From NCBI GenBank assembly GCA_963681505.1, contig OY811973.1, positions 6,612,673-6,676,672 of the forward strand: a stretch of DNA of 64,000 nt. The letters run 5' to 3'. Shown piece by piece: positions 46,824 through 56,003 of the stretch. The first letter of the stretch is position 1; each line of letters starts with the position of its first letter. The position numbers were made by a program, and so were the translations under genes. The DNA comes from Eunapius fragilis (taxonomy: Eukaryota; Porifera; Demospongiae; Spongillida; Spongillidae). Under the pieces are notes generated by a model. The model was not told the DNA's origin. It searched no databases and saw nothing but the letters and a program-made list of their open reading frames with translations.

Positions 46824-47042
46824 ACAAGTAAATAAAAAACCTTCTCAATGATAAGGTGGGATATAGGATTTGAAGGCAATGGTGGTATAAAAGCAAGGAA
46901 ACTAGGGTCTGTAATAGTAAGGGAAAATGCCATAGTCCTATATTTGGTCTGTTTGTAGCATATACTATGTTTGTGTGCTAAATACAGGACTATGACACCA
47001 CCATAGCCTTCAAATCCTATATCCTACCAACTTTCTCTATTT
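46824..47042. mobile_element. Fold-back MITE, family M, partly deleted
   Basis: The left arm is complete, but the right arm lacks about 60 bp (TATGACACCACCATAGCC joins parts that are separate in the other copies). Confidence 0.88.
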
Positions 47043-47264
47043 GATCATAATTGATCCATAATGTTCAGCCACAAATGTCATATTGTAAACCAAGCTTAGT
47101 AAGAGTAGGTAGCTACATTTGCATACCTTTGAATAACTTTATCAGTATTACTCTTTCGAATGCCTCATTTGGTTTTGTAGGGTACACTTAGCCTTCCCGT
47201 ACCGCACTCTCTTTGCCAAGCGAGTAGATTCAGGACTCTCCCAATAACGTTGCCTATTAGCGGA

Positions 47265-47702
47265 TGGTTCGTATTTTGGGTCTGCTTGATACCGCCATTT
47301 TTACTTTAAGATATCTAACATGTTATCTAATTATGCGTCTTAAATATACCGTATAGTTGATTGTTTACCTAAATATAACATCGGCTATTTTATATGAAAG
47401 CAGCTTTTCCAGCCTATTCTGAAGCTATCGGTGAAATTTTCATTGTTTAAAAGTGTTCCTATCCCGAGTTATGCATTGCCAAGAAGGAGAAGGAGGAGTA
47501 GACCATGTTGACTGGTACAAGGACGGGCAGTAACCTTTTGTTCTCTACAACCGTGTGGGTCTATGACATAAAACAAAGATGAAACTGCTCATTTTTGACT
47601 TCTAGTTCGATTGCTATAACAAGCTAAACGATCTGATCGTTGGGAGTCTTGCTAGAGACGGGTGGCATATTTTAATGAGATTCATAGTTGGGGTCAAATC
47701 GT
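47265..47702 (+). mobile_element. Family S repeat
   Basis: Close copy of 20325-20755. Its short purine block reads AAGAAGGAGAAGGAGGAG. It runs directly into the hairpin array. Confidence 0.88.
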
Positions 47703-47905
47703 GCTGAGATGCCTCAGCACCGTAGGTGCCACTCCCCCGTAGCTAGAGACTCAGCATCATAGATGCTGAGTCCCTGTATAGGTGAGACGTAGTCTCACCT
47801 ACACTGGGCTTAGGACATCAGTAACGGGCACTGCTACCTACATGGATAGGGACCGACGTAGTCGGTAGCTCCTAGCCAGCCTCACACATGCGTCAGCTGG
47901 ACCGA
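47703..47905 (+). other. Array of about five perfect or near-perfect hairpins
   Basis: In order: GCTGAGATGCCTCAGC, GCACCGTAGGTGC, GACTCAGCATC/GATGCTGAGTC, GGTGAGACGTAGTCTCACC and ACCGACGTAGTCGGT. Four have a central CGTAG or ATAG. The fourth sits where the other family S-related copies carry a single hairpin. The function is unknown; it could be a protein-recognition end of a transposon or a structured RNA. Confidence 0.75.
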
Positions 47906-48323
47906 CTTTCTATATTGGGGTATCCTTAGCGAAACTTCTGGTACATTATCAGAAAGCACTGTTAAAACCAATACAGCACTCCATACAGTAGCTACTCAAT
48001 CATGAATACAAATACTGTCCACATGCATAACTTACCACCTGATGATGGATAAGTGGGATTCACAGATGTCATTAGCAGGAATGAAAAAAGGCTATCAACT
48101 ACATGTAGTATACAAGACACTAACATGTAATACAGGTATAATTGAACACTAAGTCCATATACGTTCATACATATTTAGAAGATGCTATACTCATATACAT
48201 GTACATGTATTGCAATTAAAGGATTGATGTAATTCTGCAGCCTGTTATTAATGAACCTGATGAATGATGATTTGTATGTAGTCACCACCTCCCCATGCTA
48301 CTTTAATGTCTTGCAGTCCGAAA

Positions 48324-48337
48324 CGGGGTTAACCCCG
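48324..48337. other. Perfect 14-bp palindrome CGGGGTTAACCCCG
   Basis: Perfect inverted repeat, GC-rich outside and TTAA at the centre, in AT-rich surroundings. It may be chance or a protein-binding site. Confidence 0.4.
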
Positions 48338-48915
48338 AACTTTTAGGATGCCATTATTCATGGCTAATTTACAAATCACAACAATTGTTAGAGCAACCTG
48401 TCAATTTATTTCGTACAAGGGGGGGCTCGCAACAGCGCGATTTCACACCTCGCAACAACAAAAAATTACAGAGATTCATTAGGTGTTGGTTTTGTTTTAA
48501 TTGACCTTCTTTGGTAATTGGTTATGCAATCGCACGTAACTGTGGTTGCTCCGAATAAGCATTATGCAAAGAAATACGGTTAAATTACGGGGCACGTTAC
48601 ATCGCCCTTTTTTATTTGACGCCTCCGTTGTGTAAACACAGTCTGCCTGCAGGGAAAGGTGACATCTGTTATAGCTCTGGCCTTGCTACGGTTACATGTA
48701 CATGTATCGGCCTTTATTTGCAGTAGACAGCTTTGCCAACCATGTGTACAGAGAACACAGATCAATTGCGTTTAGGTCACTGACGGACAAATGTCTATGG
48801 AGTACGCATTTGAAACTGTTAGCTGGATATCTCTGTTCTTTTCTGCACTTTGTAGATGAAGAATAGAATGTGTGTGTGTTGCACTTGTTGTCTTATTATT
48901 GGCTAACAGTCTGCG

Positions 48916-50553
48916 ATGAAACGGTCAATGTCAATTTTGGCATATTTACCTACTAGTAGTAAACGAGCGAGAGGTGAGTTCAGCTGCTGTTCGCTTGTAC
49001 AATTGTAAATGGCGCATAATGTTGCTTTCGTCTCGATCACCTAACGGATGCGCCTTGGTACAATAACCTGTTCTTGGGCACACTGACGACAGAGTCTATG
49101 AGAGGGCCATTCAGTACGATTGAGGAGCAGGTGGATGGAGTTGATCATTTTTCAGAGGAAGTATTCATCCCACGGTTTCAAAAGTTGGTAAATTGCACTT
49201 TGCCAATGTGTTGGATAAACATGGACGTTATTGAGCTGATTTTAGGAAGTGGTTTCAGCGAATGTAGGCCTAGTTCCTCTGATGAACTAGATGTGATAAC
49301 GTATTGTACATAGCATGTATCCTAATTCATGACATGTACATGTATTGCAGAGGACACATTTGTATCCACTACTTGCAACACATACAGCTGGTCCTAGTTC
49401 TTCTGCTCCACAAGATGGCATGCCATCAGCTGGTACCTGCTTAATCAAAACAACATTGATATAAGTAGGTGCAGAGGGCAATCATATGATCGAGCAAGTG
49501 CCATGTCTTCAGGCAGAGTAGGAGTTCAATCCAGAATTAAAGTAGTTGCACCACTAGCCACACACACTGCAATAGTCATGTACTCAATTGAAGTATATAG
49601 CTGGTACCTGTCACATTCCATCAATTAGAAATATGATTGATGTGATAAATGAAGTATTTTTATTTTACAATTCATCACAAAAACGAGAAAGATTTTTTGA
49701 ACACATTTTGGAGGCATTGGGAAGTGAATCTAGTAAGAGAAAGTTACGAGGTCTATGTCAAACAAGATGGGTAGAAAGACACACGTGTTATGAGACTTTC
49801 TATGAATTGCACTTCTGTTTGCTGCTGCTGTGAGGCAATCATTAATCCTTCTGTATATGCAGAGAAACATGTACAAGATGGTTGGGATTGGGATTCTGAC
49901 ACCAAAGTTAAAGCTCAAGGATTTTTGCATGTTTTGAAATCTGCGCAACACATCATAGCATTTTTAGTAGCGAAAAATGGTCTTGAGCAAGTAAAGCATA
50001 TTGCTGCAAAATTGCAAAAGGGGGACCAAGATATTGTACATGCGTATGATATGATAGACAGTACTATTGATAATGCTAATGAACTTAGAAAAAATATCAA
50101 AGATGAATTTCATGACTGGTTTGTTGATGCTACAAGGATTGCAAATGAAATAGGGAGTGAAATATCTCTGCCACGCATCAAGGAAGACAAATTTACCATG
50201 CTAATGCACTGGCTGATGGTGCAACAACTGAGGATTATTTTCGTGTTAATGTGGCTATACCTTTTATTGATCATTTGGAACAACAGCTGCTAGCAAGATT
50301 TGATGTAGAAAGTAGGGTAGGAAAGGATTTATTTGCTCTTGTGCCATAATTAATTGTTAAGGAAGATCAGATTCTTGAACTGCAAAAGAAATTATCAATC
50401 TGGGAAATTGATTTACCTTCACCATCTTTCTGTTATCATAGCTAAAGTTGTGGAAGCAGTTCTGGGTACAGAAGGCTGAATTAGACAGCATACCAGATAA
50501 TCTAGCCTCATGTCGTTTTGCAGCTGATGAAGATGTATATACTAACATCAGCA
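48916..50553 (+). pseudogene. hAT transposase, left part
   Basis: A short first exon MKRSMSILAYLPTSSKRARE (48916-48973) ends at GAGAG|GTGAGT and resembles the N-termini of hAT transposases. From 49590, frames give IPSIRNMIDVINEVFLFYNS, RKLRGLCQTRWVERH and ETFYELH, then 49840-50190 INPSVYAEKHVQDGWDWDSD, KAQGFLHVLKSAQHIIAFLV and IVHAYDMIDSTIDNANELRK, all typical of the ZMYM1-like/DUF4371 hAT lineage. Later RVNVAIPFIDHLEQQL appears in another frame. A 759-bp element interrupts the coding sequence at 50554. The TTF finger and first catalytic Asp are not seen. Confidence 0.82.
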
Positions 50554-51312
50554 CAGGGGCGGCGGATGTAGGGGGACAAGGGGGGCTTAAGCCCCCCCAA
50601 ATATGTATTTGGGGGGGCTCAGCTCCCCCAAATTTAGCGATCGATCGGACGATGATATGCTGCCGTATATAAGTACATATACTCCATTAATGTCTAATGT
50701 ACTTGGCGTTCTCCCGGGGGTACATTTGTCTACCGCGTGTGTACGTTATTCAAGTTCTGCCAGTTTAACATCCATTTTACACTTGACAATGCATGCTAGT
50801 CGTTTAGAGCTTGGCCCGAAATCTCAGGCTCTAATTCTTTTTCTCTGGTCCCAAGCAGATCGACCCAAGCCAGAGCGTCAAAATGAAGCTATTCGATAGT
50901 CAGAAGATTACATAGCATATCACGATCTAATAGTTTTACTTTGAAACCCTGGCTTGGGACCAAAGAAAAAGAATTATACCTTGGCAATTTCGGGCCAAGC
51001 TCTAAAGGACCTGTACAACGAGCATGCACTAGTCAAATGTTAAACTGGCTGAACGTGGATAAATTTATTTTCTAAGCACCGCAGTAGGCAAATGTACCCC
51101 CGAGATGAGGTCCTGGTACATTAGACACTAACGCCACTGATGTTGCCGTTGAATTCTCACTACTAACAACGAACACACCAGATACTTTGGCACTGTAGTT
51201 TTACCAGAGATCATACTGGTGCTTTGAAACGAAATTCATGTGGTCGTGAAGTAATTATCGTTGCATGGTTCAGTTTAGCCCCCCCAAATATGATAAGCTT
51301 CCGCCGCCCCTG
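50554..51312. mobile_element. 759-bp non-autonomous element with CAGGGGCGGCGGA ends and 5-bp target duplication
   Basis: Ends CAGGGGCGGCGGA and TCCGCCGCCCCTG are perfect inverted repeats. The flanks are CAGCA on both sides (50549-50553 and 51313-51317). The middle is a fold-back structure: arms at about 50700-50890 and 50940-51125 share CCCGGGGGTACATTTG and GCTTGGCCCGAAAT with their complements. Taking out the element and one CAGCA restores the hAT reading frame. Confidence 0.88.
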
Positions 51313-51423
51313 CAGCAACCTTATCAATGTAGCATGTACATTGTCAGGTTGAGACGTTTCAGTGTACTGAGTAACTGTATTTGCTGTATGTATTAAGCTT
51401 ACCCTAAGGCAGCGCCCTCGCAA
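51313..51423 (+). pseudogene. hAT transposase, right part
   Basis: Directly after the insertion the frame reads NLINVACTLSG, which matches the hAT segment before the dimerisation domain (as in NISxLLxIACTLP). The continuation breaks up within about 40 bp. Confidence 0.6.
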
Positions 51424-51822
51424 ACGCTACTACATGGTGGCAGCGGCGCTGACCTGTTCAAAACGACTAAGTAACCGTGACTGATATCGAACTCAAGATG
51501 GCGTCTCTTCATATATCTCTCCGGAACCCTTTGACTTTGCTACCCTGAAGAGTGGCCTCGGTGGATTCGTCGCTTTGAGCGCTTTCGGGAAGCTTCGGGG
51601 TTGATAGCGAACGCGGAGACGAGCCAGATAAGTACGCTCATTTACTAGATGGGGGACCAAACGGAAGACATATTACGCTCGTTTAGCTTGACAGAAGCTC
51701 AGTGAGGCAAGTATGACGTAGTGAAGCAGAAGTTAGAGAAGCATTTTGTGAAGCGCAGAAATGTTATTTTCGAGCGTGCGAAGTTTAACCGTCGTGTTCA
51801 AGGGCCTGACGAGACGGTCACC
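51424..51822 (+). mobile_element. Gypsy LTR-retrotransposon fragment: LTR end, primer-binding-like site and gag
   Basis: CTACTACA may be the LTR end, with TGGTGGCAGCG directly after it as a candidate primer-binding site. Gag follows from the ATG at about 51497: EEWPRWIRRFERF, then MGDQTEDILRSFSLTEA, then YDVVKQKLEKHFVKRRNVIF and ERAKFNRRVQGPDETV. A frame change near 51546 and two stops break it. Whether it belongs with the Gypsy sequences at 56-64 kb is unclear. Confidence 0.75.
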
Positions 51823-51866
51823 ATAGGCGGATCCGGGGGGCGGGGGGTGCCCGGGCACCCCCCTCC
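51823..51866. mobile_element. Left end of a GGCGGATCC-type element
   Basis: ATAGGCGGATCCGGGG ends the gag match and resembles the ends at 9023 and 9727. It is itself cut by the palindromic element after CCCCCCTCC. Its right part probably continues from 53854. Confidence 0.5.
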
Positions 51867-51888
51867 TAGTCTCGTACCCAGACCCACC

Positions 51889-51951
51889 ATGACGTAAGCG
51901 TTTATCGCTTACAGTATAAACACTACGACAGGTGGGTCTGGGAATATCGTC
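51889..51951. other. Subterminal hairpin of the palindromic element, left arm
   Basis: CCAGACCCACC at the left pairs with GGTGGGTCTGG about 40 bp later, and inside it GTAAGCG pairs with CGCTTAC around TTTAT. The same structure occurs inverted at about 53770-53832. Confidence 0.75.
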
Positions 51952-52300
51952 AAACATTTTTGTTCCAGCGTCCCTGATTTTTGAGGACGGAAGTTTACAT
52001 CTAAATTTAGATATACGTAATGCGCAATGCCGGTCCGTGATTACACAAATCAATTTGCAACGCCTCAGCTTAATTACGATGAACCGCTGCAAAGTATGCT
52101 CAACCCCTGTTCTACAACGAAAGAAAAGAAAGAAGCTTGGATCGTTGTCGACGAATTGCTGCATCAAAAAATTGGTGGATTTAGCTACGCAGTCGGGTTG
52201 GGACCATGAAGATGCGCGACAAATGTTTGCGGAAGGCTATGTGTGTTTGACGTGCTATCGTACTGTTGAAAAGTGCTCATCTTTGGAGAGTGTGCTCTAG
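51932..52300 (+). CDS. 122-residue protein with two CxxC pairs, left arm
   Basis: The frame ends at TAG immediately before the minisatellite. The core starts MNRCKVCSTPVLQRKKRKK and continues SGWDHEDARQMFAEGYVCL, TCYRTVEKC. Two CxxC pairs about 60 residues apart around a basic patch suggest a zinc-binding N-terminal domain, similar in spacing to ZAD-type domains. The more probable start is the internal Met before NRCKVC. No catalytic domain follows. The opposite arm encodes the same protein with one difference near the N-terminus. Confidence 0.6.
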   Translation: MGLGISSNIFVPASLIFEDGSLHLNLDIRNAQCRSVITQINLQRLSLITMNRCKVCSTPVLQRKKRKKLGSLSTNCCIKKLVDLATQSGWDHEDARQMFAEGYVCLTCYRTVEKCSSLESVL

Positions 52301-53420
52301 GTGTGTTCCAGCTCCCTCCCTCTGAGGTGTGTTCCGGCTCCGTCCCTCTGAGGTGTGTTCCAGCTCCCTCCCTCTGGGTGTGTTCCGGCTCCCTCCCTCT
52401 GGGTGTGTTCCGGCTCCCTCCCTCTGGGTGTGTTCCGGCTCCCTCCCTCTAGGTGTGTTCCGGCTCCCTCCCTCTGGGTGTGTTCCGGCTCCCTCCCTCT
52501 GGGTGTGTTCCGGCTCCCTCCCTCTGGGTGTGTTCCGGCTCCCTCCCTCTGAGGTGTGTTCCGGCTCCCTCCCTCTGGGTGTGTTCCAGCTCCCTCCCTC
52601 TGGGTGTGTTCCGGCTCCCTAACTCTGGGTGTGTTCTGGCTCCCTCCCTCTGAGGTGTGTTCCGGCTCCTTCCCTCTAGGTGTGTTCCAGCTTCCTCCCT
52701 CTAGGCGTGTTCCAGCTCCCTCCCTCTGGGTGTGTTCCGGCTCCCTAACTCTAGGTGTGTTCCGGCTCCCTCCCTCTGAGGTGTGTTCCTAGAGGGAAGG
52801 AGCCGGAACACACCTCAGAGGGAGGGAGCCGGAACACACCCAGAGGGAGGGAGCTGGAACACACCTCAGAGGGAGGGAGCTGGAACACACCTCAGAGGGA
52901 GGGAGCCGGAACACACCTAGAGTTAGGGAGCCGGAACACACCCAGAGGGAGGGAGCTGGAACACACCTAGAGGGAGGAAGCTGGAACACACCTAGAGGGA
53001 AGGAGCCGGAACACACCTCAGAGGGAGGGAGCCGGAAAACACCTAGAGTTAGGGAGCCGGAACACACCCAGAGGGAGGGAGCTGGAACACACCCAGAGGG
53101 AGGGAGCCGGAACACACCTAGAGGGAGGGAGCCGGAACACACCCAGAGGGAGGGAGCCGGAACACACCCAGAGGGAGGGAGCCGGAACACACCCAGAGGG
53201 AGGGAGCCGGAACACACCCAGAGGGAGGGAGCCGGAACACACCCAGAGGGAGGGAGCCGGAACACACCTAGAGGGAGGGAGCCGGAACACACCCAGAGGG
53301 AGGGAGCCGGAACACACCCAGAGGGAGGGAGCCGGAACACACCCAGAGGGAGGGAGCTGGAACACACCTCAGAGGGACGGAGCCGGAACACACCTCAGAG
53401 GGAGGGAGCTGGAACACACC
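52301..53420. repeat. 25-bp minisatellite in two head-to-head blocks
   Basis: Units GGTGTGTTCCGGCTCCCTCC plus CTCTG run in plus orientation to about 52788 and in minus orientation from about 52789. Variants (CCAGC for CCGGC, AGG for GGG, TAACTC for CCCTC) follow the same order for the outer units in both blocks and then differ. Repetitive Leu/Pro/Ser/Cys-rich frames here are artefacts. Confidence 0.95.
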
Positions 53421-53788
53421 TAGAGCACACTCTCCAAAGATGAGCACTTTTCAACAGTACGATAGCACGTCAAACACACATAGCCTTCCGCAAACATTTG
53501 TCGCGCATCTTCATGGTCCCAACCCGACTGCGTAGCTAAATCCACCAATTTTTTGATGCAGCAATTCGTCGACAACGATCCAAGCTTCTTTCTTTTCTTT
53601 CGTTGTAGAACAGGGGTTGAGCATACTTTGCAGCGGTTCATCGTAATTAAGCTGAGGCGTTGCAAATTGATTTGTGTAATCACGGACCGGCATTGCGCAT
53701 TACGTATATCTAAATTTAGATGTAAACTTCCGTCCTCAAAAATCAGGGACGCTGGAACAAAAATGTTTGACGATATTACCAGACCCAC
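53420..53788 (-). CDS. 122-residue protein with two CxxC pairs, right arm
   Basis: Same product as 51932-52300 with a Gly-to-Val difference at residue 4 of the frame. Both copies point towards the centre. Preservation of both frames implies recent origin or gene conversion between the arms. Confidence 0.6.
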   Translation of the reverse strand: MGLVISSNIFVPASLIFEDGSLHLNLDIRNAQCRSVITQINLQRLSLITMNRCKVCSTPVLQRKKRKKLGSLSTNCCIKKLVDLATQSGWDHEDARQMFAEGYVCLTCYRTVEKCSSLESVL

Positions 53789-53862
53789 CTGTCGTAGTGT
53801 TTATACTGTAAGCGATAAACGCTTACGTCATGGTGGGTCTGCGTACGAGACTACCCCCCTCC

Positions 53863-54204
53863 AAGGTCCAGTCAATAATTCATTAACTACTTATATGTAC
53901 TTTATTAAATTTCATTTCTATGTCCTAGTCCTCAGAGGCGCGTGTTACGAAACGTCTAAGTAGCATTTTAAGTTGCTTCAGCCAATTTATAGAGCGCTTT
54001 CATCGCGTGATTTAATAGCGTTCATCTTCTTATTAGTCCGCCATATTGGTGTTCGTTTACAATGGAGAAGTATGGGCTTATGTTTAGTTTTGGTACGTAA
54101 CATTACTTCAGAGTGTCGTTTAATATTATTGCGGTCTAACAAATGACTAACATTTATAAAAATATGATTTTTACTTGTGCCCTCGGAGCGCGAATAGTTA
54201 TACG
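53863..54204. repeat. Dispersed repeat, inverted copy of 9955-10240
   Basis: AAGTTGCTTCAGCCAATTTA, GTCCGCCATATTGGTGTTCG and GTGCCCTCGGAGCGCGAATA all occur as reverse complement near 10 kb. It ends where the next element begins. Confidence 0.85.
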
Positions 54205-54843
54205 CAGGGGCGGATACAGGATTTTTCAAAAGGGGGGGTTGAGACCCGCGATGATATGAATATTGATGATATGTCAAGTTTTCATTAGTAAGAACAATAG
54301 AAGGATGTTTCAGTCATGTATTTTATATGATTAATAATGCATTTTAATGTAAATACTGTGCTTTTTCATGTTTCATTATAACATGTGAAATATTTTCTTT
54401 CGTGCGCACGATGTGACGCGATTGTTTGAGAAGCGTGCTGCAGCGCAGGCCGACCATGTGTTTACTATAAGAGCTAGCTGCCATCTACGAATTGAGCTTA
54501 GATAGGTGCCACAAGTCTAAGCAGTGACGAGGATGTCATACATATTTTGCAGAATGTACGAGGGACAAACAGACTAGTGTCATGCTGTTTATTGCTGCAT
54601 GAAGTGGGTCATCTAGTATGATGCAACTACACGCATGTACAACGCCATGTAAATCCATGCACGATAACCTGGAAACTAGAAATTAATAGAGTGCAAGTGA
54701 TCACCTGGGTGTCAATGCAATCCCTCTACTTTACTATCTATGGATAAAATTTCGTGTATCGCAAAAAAATTCGCGGGCGCCCCCTCAATTCATAATTTCT
54801 TCATAATGGACCCCCCCTCACTGAATTCCTGCATCCGCCCCTG
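54205..54843. mobile_element. 639-bp element with CAGGGGCGGATACAGG ends
   Basis: Ends CAGGGGCGGATACAGGATTT and AATTCCTGCATCCGCCCCTG are inverted repeats, followed inward by G-rich and C-rich runs as in 9023-9285. No clear target duplication is seen (ATACG against CTAAT). It is not coding. Confidence 0.8.
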
Positions 54844-55129
54844 CTAATTTTGTGAGACCACTGTGGCACGCAGAGGTCATTTAACAATTGAATTGAAACG
54901 CTACAGTGACCACGTGCGCTTAGTGCCAAAAAATTACCGCTAAACACTTACCTTCTCTAGTTTCACACATGTCATTATGATTTCAAAGTTAGGCTACTGA
55001 AGGCAGTTTCATGCGGATGACTGCTTGTGTACTTTCTGCAAGTAAAAATTCAAACGCATATAAAGGTGCTCATCCATTAGAACTCCGCCTGATTTCTAAT
55101 AAATCAGCACCTTTAAATGAATCATTTTA

Positions 55130-55985
55130 CTAGCTGTGTATCAACAAGCAGTCAATATGAAACATGCATGCAAAAAATTGAATTAGCCACAGTAGGCAAT
55201 GATATAGAGTACGCAATGAATTGTAAGGACATAAGTGAAATAAATTTTTAAAAAAATGCAGTCTGTTTTTGTCGCTTGTGCTTGGCAGTAATGCAGATGG
55301 TTGAGTAACTTCCTTTTTAAAATGCAAGGTTAGTGCCACATTATTGAAAAATGTATAACAAAGGTAGCAGCTCCGTAATAACTGAGACTTGCTCCAAAGG
55401 AGTGATTTCGCCTTCAGTTTCTTCTTTTTCATCTGTGCCAAAAGATTCAAGTTCTGGATTTTCTTCCAGATGGATTCATTCAAATATCATTTCTTCAGAT
55501 GGGGCTGATAGAAGATCTTGAACTATAGCTGGATGAAACTGATCTGATAATGCATTCCTTACTTGTGTCAATGGGTCATCATCAGATCTTATTCCATTTG
55601 CCTGGGAGGTCAATACTTTTGGAAAAATATGCACTGGTAGGCAATCTGCATGTGACCAGCATGCGTGAATTGTAGCCACACTAATTGAGTTCCAGGATTC
55701 AACAATTAGTTGAATTGCATCACCTATGTGTGGCGGAGAGCCATATTCACAGCAGCACATCCAGCTGACAAATGACCTGCTAGGGCTGCAATTCTTCAAA
55801 GTCAGCTGCAGTACTTACCATATGCATAAGAAGTTTGGTTTTGTAATGAGACTTGAATGCAGAAATAATACCTGCATCTAACGGCTGGTATACAGAGGTG
55901 GTGTTTGGAGGATGTTTATAGATTCACACTTGTCCAGACGATCAACACAGTCATCATTGTGGCCCGAAAATCCATCCATCAGTAG
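55130..55985 (-). pseudogene. pogo/Tigger-like transposase, C-terminal remnant
   Basis: From 55985 leftwards: LMDGFSGHNDDCVDRLDKC (second catalytic Asp region, as in LLxDGxSGH), PPLYQPLDAGIISAFKSHYK (as in TSxxQPLDxGII), then 55770-55480 YGSPPHIGDAIQLIVESWNS and ATIHACWSHADCLP. The last part is a Glu/Ser-rich tail with stops. The N-terminal half is absent. It ends exactly where Gypsy protease sequence begins, so one has inserted into or truncated the other. Confidence 0.8.
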
Positions 55986-56003
55986 CCGCGCAGGGCAGGC
56001 TAC

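Larger units (their letters stand above)
51867..53853. mobile_element. 1,987-bp palindromic element with 9-bp target duplication
   Basis: Ends TAGTCTCGTACCCAGACCC and its near-complement (51867 and 53853) are flanked by a perfect 9-bp direct repeat CCCCCCTCC (51858-51866 and 53854-53862). Each arm has a subterminal hairpin, a 122-codon ORF pointing inwards, and a block of 25-bp tandem units. The unit blocks meet head-to-head at about 52789. The unique arms differ at only a few positions, while the unit blocks differ in length (about 480 against 630 bp). A 9-bp duplication is typical of Mutator-like elements, but no Mutator transposase is present, so the superfamily is inference. Confidence 0.85.

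Noticed and set aside
52329-53391. Leu/Pro/Cys-rich frames of up to 200 residues in the palindromic element
   Set aside because: Read-through of the 25-bp tandem units in several registers; 25 is not a multiple of three.
52301-53420. The whole inverted repeat being a read fold-back or assembly artefact
   Set aside because: The perfect 9-bp duplication at the outer ends and the different lengths of the two unit blocks argue against it, though only spanning reads can settle it.
54205-54843. Target duplication for the 639-bp element
   Set aside because: The flanks (ATACG and CTAAT) do not match at any length, so no duplication is claimed.
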